Below, piece after piece: positions 34,717 to 48,114 of a stretch of 64,000 nucleotides of DNA. Under the pieces are notes generated by a model. It was not told the origin of the DNA. It did not search any database and saw nothing but the letters and a program-made list of their open reading frames with translations. The translations under genes and the position numbers were made by a program. Source of the stretch: Strix aluco (lineage: Eukaryota > Chordata > Aves > Strigiformes > Strigidae); NCBI RefSeq assembly GCF_031877795.1, contig NC_133931.1:135632621-135696620 (forward strand), given 5' to 3'. How positions within the stretch are numbered: the first letter of the stretch is position 1; each line of letters begins with the position of its first letter.

Positions 34717-35199
34717 TCCTTTAAAAAAATATAATTCATCTGTCAATGAAGACAATTATAATGTTTTTGAATCTTCCTATCCACAGGAATAATGAAAATG
34801 CCATTTGTACATAACCTATCAAAAGACAGAAAAAAATGCACATTCTAACATTATAGACAGACAAAATTACCTTTAAAAATAAAATTAAAAGGAGGAAGCA
34901 ATATTGTAGCTTCATAGGTTTTGCTGACCATAATTAAATATCAAATCAAATACAACTCATGCTTTTTTGATCTGCCATTTTCAGATACATAGTAGAATGA
35001 CTCAGCAGAGTGCCACCTTCATTATTTAAAAAAATACAAAGAATAACTGTCATTAACACCCTCCTCCACTCTCCCACACTATTTTTTCTGTACCTTCTTT
35101 CTTAGTAGCTAATCATGATTTGAGATTGCAGTGTATTTTGTTACTCTGCCTAGAGTGAAAATCTTATTCTCATTCCATTTCATAGATCCTTGGAAGATT
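34717..35199. other. AT-rich single-copy DNA, no gene seen
   Basis: No feature recognised. Confidence 0.5.
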
Positions 35200-35249
35200 A
35201 AAAAAAAACCCCAAACAACCACGAAAAAAAAACCCCACCAAACACACCT
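35200..35249. repeat. A/C-rich low-complexity tract
   Basis: A runs joined by CCCC and CAACC words; the same make-up as the tracts at 10.9, 20.9, 51.9 and 53.05 kb. Confidence 0.8.
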
Positions 35250-38200
35250 GATTAAAGACTAAATAAGACAAATATGAGATTTTCTGAGATACAGGATGTT
35301 CTTCCTAACTACTCAATAGTTTTGTCAGTCATTTTATGTGTGATCTCTACAGTTCACATACCTTAAGGTAATATCAAAATACCTTTATGCTACAGCAGTA
35401 AAGTACATTTTAGAGCACAGGGGTGTTTTCTAAGGAGAAGACAAAAAAAAAATATAATTTTAAAGCTCTACTGTTAAACCTGGTTCTACAAAAAGCAGAA
35501 TATCTGAACCTGCAGAGATCCCTGTCACCCATCACTGCTGCTAGCCACATGGACTGAATAAGACATTGGAATCATCTCCAGCTCATTCACCACCATCTCT
35601 TTTTTAAAAGACTTTCGATATCCACAAATCATCCCTAATCTAACGTGCACAATGATTTTGGCTTTTATTCTCCATTTGCTTGCAAGGTATACTTGCTACA
35701 TAGCACCTTCACCTTCTGATGCACAACACAATCTGATAACCCAAAACTGCAAAAGCCCCCAAGAATTTTTTACATTTAGCATAAACAGCATTCGCAATAC
35801 TTCTTTCTCCTCAAACCTCTGAATTGGAAGAAAGTTGTTTCCATAAAGCAGTAAGAAACTGTGATGGAGCAGTGGACTAGGGAAAGATGCTTGGGAGTGC
35901 CTCATATTAAAGTTCAGAAAAAGAAAACACGATTACTTCTCAACAGCAGAAAAACTAGGAAATCTTGAAGGAAATGTTCTTTTTAGTCAACCAAGTCTAA
36001 ATCCTACAGAATTGTTTTACAATGTGCATGCCTTGTGTGTACATGCTTTTTACTTATTGATTCGGGGAGCAGGGGCGGAAACACAAAGCAACTAATTATT
36101 TGTATTTTTCACTTGGGAGATGGAGTCAAGCTAGAGAGAAATTGTAAGTTTATCATGGTTGCATGCTGCCCTAAACAGTGTAGGCAAGGGTTTTTTTCCT
36201 AATGCCATGCTAATAAGTGATAAGCTCAACATGATAGCACTGTAACTCTGACTAGGGACAATCCTTTTGATTCTGGGTAACTGTTGATGTGGAATGAGCA
36301 TGTGCAGACATTCTGAGACTTATACAGGAGACTACATTTGAATACATTAAAATGCATAAATCCTCGCTACAGAAGAAATGAAAGAGGTTTCTGAGGGAAG
36401 TTAGGGTGTCTGTAGCTCATAATTTGAGAAATAATATGCTTGTCTCACCTTCAGATTAGGGGAGGATTTATAGGAATCTTTGTAAACCTGAATGAACAAG
36501 GAAATTCAAAGGATTATATTAAAAAAATCACCATTCCAGCAGTGGTATGGAACCTTCTGCTGCACTGCTAGAACTCTGGTCATTTGGAAATAGTTTGATA
36601 GACTGAATGATATATTAGAAAGAAACATGGATTTATTTCATGCTCCTGCAGTGCTGAAACAGAGAATGGTTTTGTTAAGTAGGTGATTTTTCTACTTTAA
36701 AAGCCCAGTTTCATACCAAAAAAGGACCCATTTATGAACTCAGTTATACAGTCACAGACTCATTTCCTGTCTTTATATTTCCAGTTTGCTTTCAAAGTTA
36801 TTCCCTTCTGCAATTTGCCTTTTAAAGGAATAAACTGCTATTGAAATTGTGGGGGCAGAAAAAAAAAAAAAAAAATCACATTTCCTCCAATGCACTTGTG
36901 AATTTCATTATATGTGAAAAGCAGTTTTTAGCTGCAGAAGCCAATATTGCTTAGAGGAAGGGGCAGCTGAAGGTGAAAGGCTAGTCTATACTTTCTGTGA
37001 CCTGTCAAGCTGAAGCACATGCATGTGATGTAGGCCACTTGCAACGGGGTGAACCTAAAAAAGGGGGGAAGTTGCTGGTGTCAAGGGAAAAGCCTTGGAG
37101 AATTAGCTGAAAACATTTGCAACAAATTGCCAAAGTCATTTGAGTTCGATTTATTTCTTGTTGTGTTGCGAAGTGGGTCAAGAGTTCCCCACACCCTGTA
37201 CCTCTAATTTCCTTTCTCTTTCCCTGAAAATGAGCACTGATAAGGGTGTGAGAGAAGAGGAACAAAGTGGGAGGGACTGTGGTTTTTTTAAAAAAAGGTA
37301 GAAAAATATATCTAGGCAATAAGAAGGGAAAAAAAAAAAAAGGAGAAAACCCTCCAAAACAAGAGAATATGTGGATCATAATTCATAACTGGGAAGGAAA
37401 CATTGCCTTTTATTCCATTTAATTTGGAATAGGAGAATTAGGGTAGCATAAATTTATTTTTTTTAATTCAGTGTATTTTATAATGAACCTTTTTATTTTC
37501 TGGATGTTTTCCTAATTACTACCACAAGTGTTTAAAGACCAACTGCCAACTTTTCCATTTTCTTTCCCCATGTTGGTTTTTCTCTGTATGAGAAAAGGAA
37601 GCCCTAAAATACCTTGATAACCTCAGTTTACAAAGGTTACATCTTATCTCGCAGATGGAATTTCACCACGTCAATTTTTGTTGCAGTTAATTATAAATAA
37701 AAACTAAACAACAAATAGCTGAAAGAGTATAAACAAATCCTTTGTCTCCTGTCCATCATTATCTCTCTGTAGATCTCTCTACCTGAAAAAAAGAATACAG
37801 CTTCTTCTGTAGTTAAGCTGTCTGTATGAACATATTGCCTTTCTATGGCTTTGAAAGCCATTTCTGAAATGCTTCATAAATTATAACATTAAGGAGACAT
37901 TCTCAAAAATATTCCTAAACAGGAACTCAGGTCTGCAAATTTCAGATTTGAAACTTTTACTGTAAGATCTTGTTAAATTAATTTAAATATTGTTTGCAGA
38001 GCAAGTATAGAAACAAGCAGATAAGAGACTTCCCTTAACAATATATATGTTTTCACAATGCATCTTAATAGTTTCAGCAGAGCTAGTTACATTGTGACAA
38101 ACTTAATCCACAGATACTGATTCAGTAAACTACATTTGTGGAATAATTGGACCATTCTTACTCTGATTGATTATAGCTGTGTTATTAATGCTCAAGTGTA

Positions 38201-39976
38201 CGTCTGTGTATTATATGAATCTTTTTTTCCATTCAGAATCAATGTTCAGGTGCTGAGAAAACTGATGGGGTGAAACAAAGGCTACCCCTTGTAAGCATCA
38301 GCATTTTAGAAAAGTTCAGGCTTGTTTTATTAATTAAGATTAAATACTCATAAGAGATGGGTCCATGGTTAAGCCAGCTCAACCACTTGTTTGTTGACAT
38401 ATCCCCAGAGTAGTGGAGTTGGGCTTGGGGAGCTGCTTCATAATGCATTTAGTGATGTGTAAGAGATGCTAAGTGAAAATAGTACCAGATTCCAAACTCA
38501 GAGAAAAAGAAAATATGAGCCCTACACACAAGAAAATAAAAAGAGTGTATAAAAATCTTGAAAGTAGGGCCAAAAGTGTCAGGTAATAGAGCACCAACAC
38601 GCTTTCGCAGATCTCTTGACTACCAGAGTCTTGGCCTAGCTCCCAGCTTCAGAAGTTGGATCAAACTAATCTTCATTTTGCCAAAGCTGATGGAAGCTCT
38701 AAAAATGTAAATCTGAGCTACAACATAAAAGTGAAAGAATATTTCTTGCCTTATACGATTTTTCGAAGCACATAAATTTTAAAATTAAACACTGGGACAC
38801 TACAAGATTTGGACTATACAATAGCCAAAATAAGTTACCAAAATTAATGGAAATAGGGCAGTAAGCTTTTTCAGGATTATAATGTGATGCAAGTGTTAGG
38901 CAGAGTGATGACAAGTCTGCTGCTCCTCTAGATATCTGTATTTCATTTTTCTGCGCTCAGAAGTTGCACATAGTTGTTCCATTTAACAGAAATCAACAAT
39001 TTTTTTCATCTAGATTTTCACCAAACAGAACAATTTATCAACCTACTCCAGCATTAATTACCATTTAACAAATCTTGACAGTTAATTTGGGTTTATAAAA
39101 AAAACATATTAAAAATATTAGGAAGGACAAGTTACAAAGCGTTATCTCTTCCAAACTAGAGACAAATGATAAGCATGCACACCGTGAAACCTTGTGAATT
39201 AAAAAAAGAATATTAGAAGGTTTGGAGTAGAAATACAAAGTGGATGGCTCACACACTCTTTAAGGTGCAGTACTGGGCTGAAAGAAAATGGCATTGCTGG
39301 GCAAATTTGACTCCATTGTAACTTTTTGGGTCAAGTTAGGGAAATACTAAGGAATAAAAGTCATACACAGGCATTTTGTCAAAAAAACATATATGTGAAG
39401 TTAAGAATGCCTGCCATATTGTGGTGACATGAACATCATAGTTAATTCATACAGGATAGATCTACACTGTTTTGTACAGTGACAGCAGGTTTTATAAGAA
39501 AAAATATTCCTTAGCTTAAACAATAATATCCATCAACTGTGTCTGAGCTGTAATCCCATTGAGACAACTTCAGCAAGACAGATGTTCCACTATGGAAAGA
39601 TCCCTACATACACACACACACGCACCCCCCATACATGAAAATATTTGCACATATTTCCCAACATATAATACACATACCCTGCTTTATTTGGTGGTTTGAA
39701 GCAAGAGAGGAATTTTAAGAATGTGTCCATGCAAATACTGCAAAATACTGTTTGCCTGGTACTATTCACATCAACAAGTATTCAAACGCCTAGCCTATTC
39801 CAACAGCTTGCCAATGAATTATGTTACAACTACTGCATCTTTTGTAAAATGAGTTGACCATTTTTCCCTCTTACTTACTCATTAAGTTCTGTCCTGTCCC
39901 TGGACTGAGGAAAAGAGACTCTTCTGGCATGATGGCATGGTGAACCTTAACAAGCACCTAGGTATTACTGTAACAC
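35250..39976. other. AT-rich single-copy DNA, no gene seen
   Basis: Holds A17 (36,859-36,875), a second A12 run near 37,330, and a short CA repeat near 39,610-39,621. The 124-codon minus-strand frame at 37,005-37,379 depends on those A runs (read as Phe-rich) and is not a gene. Confidence 0.5.
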
Positions 39977-39999
39977 TAACAATAATAACAATAATAACA
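39977..39999. repeat. AAT/AAC trinucleotide-type repeat
   Basis: Two CAATAATAA units plus partial copies at each side. Confidence 0.85.
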
Positions 40000-42900
40000 T
40001 AGGGTGGTGCTGTTTAAGTCAGTAAACTGACTTTACCTAATTATTCTTGTTATACGAGTCAACAATTTTAAGATCTCGGCTCAGCTGCACTGGATATGGT
40101 TTCCCAGAAGTAACGTCAGCATCCCATGATCCTTGTTTTTCTCCTTTTCCCCTTGTTTTCTCTGTGAAAACCCAGAATGAAATCCTGGGTCATTCAAAAC
40201 ATAAACCAAAACTCTCAATTTGTTTGATAAGATGTTTAAGATAGCATAAGAAACTGAGGTCCTCAGTGTCTGATTGCAAAAAGGGACAAACTAATCTGGA
40301 GACAGAACATATGAGAGAATAAGGTGACAAACTCAGCTGAATGTTGAAAAGGGAAAAAATTAACTCTGCTCTCAGTTGATAGAAATACTGAATTTCTCCC
40401 GTACCTAGAAAGATGTTGAGGTGCAAAGGATGTATTTACCAGAGTGTTTTATTTGAGGTCAGTATACTCTAAAAGCAAATCTGGTCATCCTCACTTGCTG
40501 AGCTTTGGTTCACATTGTAGCTCTGGAGTGTCAGAACTGGATTCCTTTGGGGTGAAACACAACTGGAAGATGCCCTCTGGCAGCACACCTAATGCCTTCT
40601 GGCTGCTACTGGGCATTCAGTCCTCAGACCAGACTACACCCAGGCCAAAGCAAAACATGTACCATGTAGACTAAGATCCTCAGCGCCAATCAGTCTGCTC
40701 TAGAGATCAGTTCCTCTTGTGCTGCACTGCTTTCTAATGTAGACAGAACTATATCACTCAGGCACTTGAGAGAAAACTCCAAAGACTCATTAGTTGTACT
40801 GATGACTCAAAGTAAATAGGAAATGTTGCTTTCTGAAGCAAGTGAACACAATAGCAAGGAACATCTACTGGTTTTGGAAGAAAACCAACAAAAACAAACT
40901 CTTTTTAAAAAGTGGAAAAAGCATCTGAAATGCTGAAACTTCTCAATAAAGGTTTGTTGTGGTTTTGGGTTTTTTTTTTTTTCCATACTGCTAGTTTCAT
41001 ATTCCAACTTTTGGGAACAAAAAAGGGTAAGCATGGAGTAAACAGAATAGAGAATGACATATATTCTAGGAAATGCTTATGACATAAAGCTACCTAGAAG
41101 TGGGATGTTGCTGACACATACTGGCAAAAAATTCAGTCATGAATGGGAAGATTAGTAACAGAACTTCTTATGTGTTACCTCATTCATCCATGAAAGAGGA
41201 ATACTCAATGGTGAAAGCATAATTAATACCCTATTTCCTTTAGGATCAATAAAATGCAAGAATAATAAGAAATACTAGTAACATTATCTTTCTACGGCTG
41301 AAAAAATGGCAAAAAAGCTTATTTTTAACTCAAGAAAATTACAAAAGATGCAAACATTTTTAACCAGAATGATTCCATTTAAATGCTATTATTTTGCACA
41401 AACATTCCAAAAAAGGGAACAAAAATAATATTTGTAATATCAAGTCAAGTTATATTAGGAAATGTGAAATCATATGCAACAGAAAAATATGTCTCTGAAA
41501 ATCCAAAAATGAACACTTTGAGCATTTTATAAATAGTTGTTATGAATATTTGAGATATTTTTAAATGTAACTTAAAAAACATGGAATTAACTTTTTACAT
41601 ACATCACAAATGTATTTAAATACACTGTGCAGTTACTCTGTTGTTAGAATACTGAACATAACTAGTAGGATAAGTAATGGGTGATTCATGCCTTGTTGTT
41701 TTGGAAGTTTACGTGAAAGATGATGGTAAAACATGCAGCAGAAATTCTGAACAAGGAGTGGTGAACATCTGTGCTGTTTCCTCTGTAAGAAAAAGAAAAG
41801 TTCATATCCCACCCAGGGAGAAGAAATGACCCTGATAAAGAATGTAAGTGATCTTGTTTGACCTGTGACACAAGACTAGTGCTGACCTCTTGCTGCCTAA
41901 CCACAATGCATGTTTTTTGTTAGAAGAGTGAGCAAGAGTGCATTGCTAAAAAGGAATGCAAGGAGTATGAATGATGCTGAAAGTCAGGAGAATGAAATAT
42001 TGATTGTGGAAGCAAAAGTGTGTTTGTTCAGGTAGGTATGAAAGACTAAAGAGAAGAGGAAAAGGAAGAAACACAAGAAGAGAATTAAAATAAACACACG
42101 CATAACCAAGCCATTTCTATTCTAGCAGCAAACCAAAGAATATGCCACTTCCTTGTCCCTCCTTGGACCAATATTGCTCTTAAAAACATACTAGAACTGC
42201 TAATTATAGAATTTAAAGCAATACATAACCCAAATATTGTCCCATATAATTATGAAAGTGCCAAAATGTTAATCCAACTCTATTTGGGAATGTTAGTCAT
42301 CAACATTCGATATTATTTATATAACTCTTCAAATTATAAATTAAGTACTTCTAACTCAGCACATGGAGAGCATGATTAATCATTCTAATCCAGAAACCAC
42401 CCATTCCACTCATCTTTTTCTTTAAAAAAGCAAACACTCTTACTTGTCAATAGCTGGATGCATAAATATTTCTAATACCGGTATAAATACAACACACTGT
42501 TCCTGAAAAATGAGCACATGAAAGATTTTAATTGTCAGCCTTCCCACGTGGTAACATTAAAGTAAAATAAAATACAATTGGCTGCTTACTGACAACGTTC
42601 GCTCTCTACAGTACAGGAAATAGCATGCTTAACATCCAGTCCTTATAAAAATATTGTCTGTGTAGGTCTTTTGTTAAATAAGATTAATTCAACAGATGAA
42701 AAGCTGAAGTCAAATTTAATCCATGCAATCTCAAAGCACAAATCGATGCACTTTTCACATTCAAGAAGGATAATTTATTGAGGGAACTCTGGAAGGAAGG
42801 GAATTTACTAAATGAATTCACGCCAGCTGAAAATTTGGCCTCCAATTTTAAAAATGACTAATAGAAAAATTAGAGAATGTAACAATAAATCTAATTATAT

Positions 42901-45900
42901 TGCAGCTATTCTTTTCTGGAACACTTTAATCCTGAAATGTAAGCACAAGACTACCATGAAACACAACAGAAGAACACTGCCAGGTCTGATGTACAAATTT
43001 TGGTAATATGTGAAGCAGGAGGACAAAGAGTCTAACCTGTCAGCAGTCAATATGCAGTACATTTTTAGCAACAGTAAGAATATGTTTGGTGGAGCTGGAT
43101 GACTCAAAAGACAGGAAATGTAACATGGAACTTTACATCTCTGGGTCACAGGTTCAAATGTAACCAAGGGCAGGATCCACAGTGCAATGAATAAACTTTT
43201 GGCACCTGCTAAAAAATTGTAATCCAGATGCCACTCACTCTACATTGCTGCTTAAGACACCTTATAAACATACAGGGAAAATAAAGATATTCAAAAGGAG
43301 ATCCAAAAAGGCTATGACACCAAACAGGGAACTGCAACCAGCTACCAGAAAAATACCTTTTCTCCCCAGAGAAGAAGCACTTCAATTTACAGTGCAACTA
43401 AACACTCTCAACCTCAGGATGAGTCTATCTACAGGGTCAGGCATTCAAACCCGTTTCCTAAGGTGAGGCACCCAACAAGTGGGCTCCTCAAAAAGCAGAG
43501 CAAGATTCACTCTTTTTAAAATGTAGGCAGAGAAGCGGGTGGTGTTGACTACCAACTTTTTACAAAGTCACCCTCAAAAAAACCCTAATCTATTACAAAG
43601 TCAAGAGATAAATTGTTTCAGAAGATTACTTCAATTTTCTCCTTAGTCCAAGGGAGTTCACACCCACTTCCATTCTTTTGCATGTTCCAACTGCCATACT
43701 AAAATCTATACTGAGAAAGGGAAAACACTCTTTCACTCCTGATGAAACTATACCTCTACACAGGAATAGAATAAAAGACTTAAGAAATGAGAGAAAATGT
43801 CTATCAAAAACGGTGAACATGACTCTACAGACCATTGACTTAAGAGATCTCAATTCCAGTCCATGCTTTTGTTGCTTTTTACACAACTTTGACATGCAAC
43901 TTTGCATTAAAAGGACATTCACCAGATACAATAAAGTCTGCTGATACAGGTAGTGCTCTGGAAGGTAGAGATGTATATTTGTCTCTTCAGAAAGAAAAAA
44001 AGAATTGCATATGGTTCTTCTGCTTCCTGAACAACTTGTCTTTGCTAGCCTATTATACTTCAGGGGAGAGAGGGAGAAGTACTAACAGTGTGCAACAAAA
44101 CAATGCTGCTGCATCTTGAAGGGAGCTTGAACCTGCCAATACCATGACAGTATTCTCTAAAAGTATATTGGAACAGGAGTCCCCGTGGTATAGACAGGGG
44201 AACTTTGTCTTGGTCCCCACCAGACTTAGGCATGTTCAGTCTTCAGCAGTGTTGAGAAAGCAAAACAGCTGAAGTCTGGGTACTTCCAGTATAAGAAAGA
44301 ATTTTTAATGACAATTTGGGCCTCAGCTGCTTCATGTAGTCTCTCTTGAGGTTGTCAATCCTTTAGCTACCAGTCTAGCCTAACTATCAATTACCAGTGT
44401 CTGGAATTGCTAACAGTTGATGGAACATGTGAAATTCATGAGATGAACATAACCGTATTTGCAAAAAAGCCTCTATCAGCTGGCATCTCTTCTTCCAAAA
44501 CAGGGTCTAAGCAGTGAACACAGAAAGAAAATACTTTCATCTGGCCAGAAATAAGGCACACTGGCCAACATAACAATGTTGTTTAAGTCACATTTATTTC
44601 AGTATCATCATCCAATAGGTAGTCCAACCATAAATATGCACATGCTAATTGTATTGTATTTGATGATTTTTCTTACAGCTTTGCTGTCTGAATGAATACT
44701 TTAACTACTATGGTGTTTATGTTGTATTAAAATATGGAAGTATAATAAATTAATAGCACCTGTTATACATTAGAAATTCTAGATGGTAGACTGGTTTCAG
44801 AAAAAAAATTTCAAAGTAAGGAATATACTTTTAGTTCTCAGTTTTTGCAGGTGCCAATAATTGAGGGATTAAAATTTCATCAGCAATTACAAATGAGCAT
44901 TATTAAATTTATACGGATAGCTGATTTGTGAGCACATTTAAATTCTCGGATGCCCAAGTGACATTAGTTGTCCCCTCAAAATACATATCCCACTTTCTTT
45001 TGCAGCTATCCACAAATCACTAAACAAGCCCAAGAATACAGGAATAATTTTTCAGAAGTTAGCATCCTGCAAAATTTTCCCCTTTTTGAAGTCACAGACT
45101 CTAGAAGTAGATTAGAAACTACATCAAGATTGCATAATCCCACAGTAGGTTTTGAATTTTTCTAATAAATACTGAAAGAAATGCAGAGAAAGTTATGTTG
45201 TTATTATGTTTCCTACAAGTTTCAACTTAGCCTGTGAATATCATCCTTTTCTCTTTTGAATCTCAGTGAAGTTTGGATACTCATATTAACCCTATCCTGT
45301 TATTTTTCCAGCAAAATCCTGCCAATGGATTTCTTTCTCTAGTGAATCTGGAAATGTTTCTTAGTAATACTGCTTGGTAGCTCTACATGTTCTCTCAGTA
45401 AGATATCTTCCATAGCCATTGTGTCATTTTAATTGAATATAAAATAAACAAAAAGGCTTTGTAATATCTTGGTATGCCTTTTCCAACAAATATCTATTTC
45501 CTATCTTATAGCAGAAGCAGTGGCCCACCTCTTAATATTACTCACAGTGTTCTTACTCTGCAAAAGAATGTATTACTAATAGCAACACAAGGGACTTGAA
45601 GGGTTTCTTCTGATTTTATCACTTTCATCATCATTCAAACTTCAAAATAAAGCAACGTGTCTTTTTACATCGTATTTTCTAGAACATTAACTCTTCTGCC
45701 CCAGGGACTTGCACAGACACCTCAGCCTGATCTCCAACAATTGCAATCAAAACTCCTGACATGTCCTGAGGTTGAATCCATTAAAGTGTAAAGGCTCTGA
45801 CATTTTGGAGCATTCTCTTTATGTTACATTGACAAATGGAGGGGTTTTGTGTTTCATTGGTTAAGAGGGAGTCAGGTTTTAGTTATTTGAACGTGGGGTA

Positions 45901-48082
45901 ACTTCATTCATGGATCAAAAAAAGACCTCTTGGGGCTTCCAAAGTCTTAATTATTTTAGAGCTACAAGGCATGATTTGGTAGAGATTTGGGTAATGGGAA
46001 ACATATTCTTCTGGGATCACTTCACTTTGGGGAGCTTTCCAGCTGTGAAACAGGCTCTCAAACTTAAAAGCTCTCCAAAGCTCTACCTGGCCCCAGGCCC
46101 AAATTTCCCTGTAACAAAAGTTGACTCGTAGAACTAGTGTAATATATGCAACCAAAAAACTGCAACATTAAAGAATTGGTAAGATTTATGATAACACTAA
46201 AAGTTGTTAAAGTGTTTTTAAAAGGTCAGCTTTTCACATTTAGAATCAGAAGAATGTTCATTTTTATATAATCACCACATACCTAATTCCACATGCAAAA
46301 GTGACAGCTATTTTATTATACAAGGTATATAAGGAGGTTTGCACATGACAGTATTAACTTATATTAACTTATTAAAATAAAGTGAAGGTTCCATTTGTTA
46401 TAATTCAGAATGATAAATATCAGGGCTCTTTTTTATGTTAGAATTGGTTTTCTGGAAAACTGCTTATATGGTGAAGGCTCATTTATTAGTTAATGTAAAC
46501 ATAAATAAATAACAAATCCATTGAAATCTCTGGGTGTCTGACATTACTTTCCAAAATTTAAACAAAATCTATCACTTTCAAGGCATATTTATCAACAAAA
46601 TATGTGGAAGACAGGCTACTCTTAAGCCCATTGATAGTAGTTTTACATTGTATGTACATGCAATGGTAGATAAGAGCTGTCTGCAGTCTGGGACATCTGA
46701 ATAGGGTATGATTTTAATTCAGAATTGTTTAAACTGAAAATTTTTCTATTGCTATCAGGATGAAGAACAGTAAGTGGCTTTTGAAAAATCTAAACCATGG
46801 AATTTTATAGGCTCAAATCTGTTTAAAAGTGCACAGAAAACCTTAGGTGCCAAGAACAGACCTTCAGCATAGAGTTCAGTTCCTGCTCCAATATGATGGT
46901 TTCTCACACAGGCCAAACTGAAAATGTCTTCTTAACATGAAGAGACTTAAAAACAACTGACAGAATTATGTATGCCATTAAACAAAGCCATTAGGCTTAA
47001 GGAAATTACACATGCATGGAAATCACACACAGCAACCACCAAAATTCCCTACCATATCAAAACATCAGAAAAGCAAACCATGAGAAAAAAATCTTCTGCT
47101 GAAGTGTAGGAAAAACTCTTTCATGTTTATGGGCTCCATTTGAAGTCTGGAGCCCACACATCTCCTGTATTTAAGAAAAAAAGAACTGTAGATCAACAGC
47201 CTTCCAGTGTCTCTATGGTCTCTCCTCTAGTCCTCACCTAGAAAAGTATTGCACATCCTGTTCTACTCTGCAATGATGATGTTTTTGAAAAAGGTTCCCT
47301 AGGACAATGATTATTAAAGCTTCAATACTATACTATGGGTGACTTTGAATAATATTCTTAAGCATGTATTCTCCTTTGATTGTCCTGATATCTCTTTTTC
47401 CTTAGTTATGTCTCTTCCTTACATTAAAAATTCTTCACACCTCTGAGAAAGCACTCCAATCGTCTAGCTGAACAGTAACACAAATACTGTTACCTCTCTG
47501 GTACATACAGTGATGTTGGGCATCTGGGATACTATCTAGAATAGAAAAATGCAGAGGAGCAGAAGACAGAGACAAGCTCACGCTGGGTCAGTCCAGGTGA
47601 AACCTGGTCCGTCCTGAGCCAGAACAAAAAAGATTTCTTTGACCAGATTCCTACAGAGAACATGGTACTTTTCAACCATGATATAACAAGATCAATGTTT
47701 ATGGAGGAGACAGGTTTGTTGGTATAGGCACAAATTTGGATGTGAGCTGTCTCCCTGTGAAAGAATAGGGCACCAGTCCAAATGAAAATTGTTCCTGGAA
47801 TCAGTAGCATTAAGGAGTGTTACAGGCAGCCATGGAAATGCTGCTCCTCCACACCCCCAGCTCAACTGGATCTGAGCCATGGGCAGAGAGATCTCAGATA
47901 GTCATGTGTGCAATTCACTGTGCAACCCATGTCTCACTGGATTTATTAGTTCATGCTCCTTTCTCAGCAAAAACTGCTAGCCTGCTCTTGAAAAATACTT
48001 TGTAAAGTATAATCATGTTTGTCAAGTGCCAGGACTGAGTCAATAATGCAGGTTGCAGGCATCAAGCTTAGTGTCTCTCTAT
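40000..48082. other. AT-rich single-copy DNA, no gene seen
   Basis: Eight kilobases without a supportable exon or RNA gene. GC-richer patches at 40,480-40,700 and 44,160-44,280 may be ancient repeats. A T14 run lies near 40,969-40,982. A pyrimidine-rich TTTGTTCAG directly joined to GTAGGT occurs near 42,030. Frames of 70-100 codons at 43.6-44.1 and 45.9-46.15 kb overlap each other on both strands and carry no domains. Confidence 0.5.
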
Positions 48083-48114
48083 TTATCTAGGTTGTACATC
48101 TACAACCTAGATAA
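48083..48114. repeat. Perfect 14-bp-stem hairpin, 4-nt loop
   Basis: TTATCTAGGTTGTA, loop CATC, then TACAACCTAGATAA. All 14 pairs are Watson-Crick. The arms contain CTAG and an AACCT/AGGTT word. The stem is too short for a microRNA precursor, and flanking bases do not extend it. A perfect hairpin this long is improbable by chance. Confidence 0.97.

Noticed and set aside
37005..37379. 124-codon open frame on the minus strand.
   Set aside because: Its N-terminal hydrophobic part is the translation of A-rich tracts; no homology or regulatory context.
43626..44119. Three overlapping frames of 76-101 codons on both strands.
   Set aside because: Mutual overlap on opposite strands and no family features; consistent with chance in a locally stop-poor segment.
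48083..48114. Hairpin considered as a microRNA precursor or a transcription terminator.
   Set aside because: A 14-bp stem with a 4-nt loop is far too short for a pre-miRNA and the flanks do not pair. Intrinsic terminators are not expected in this type of genome.
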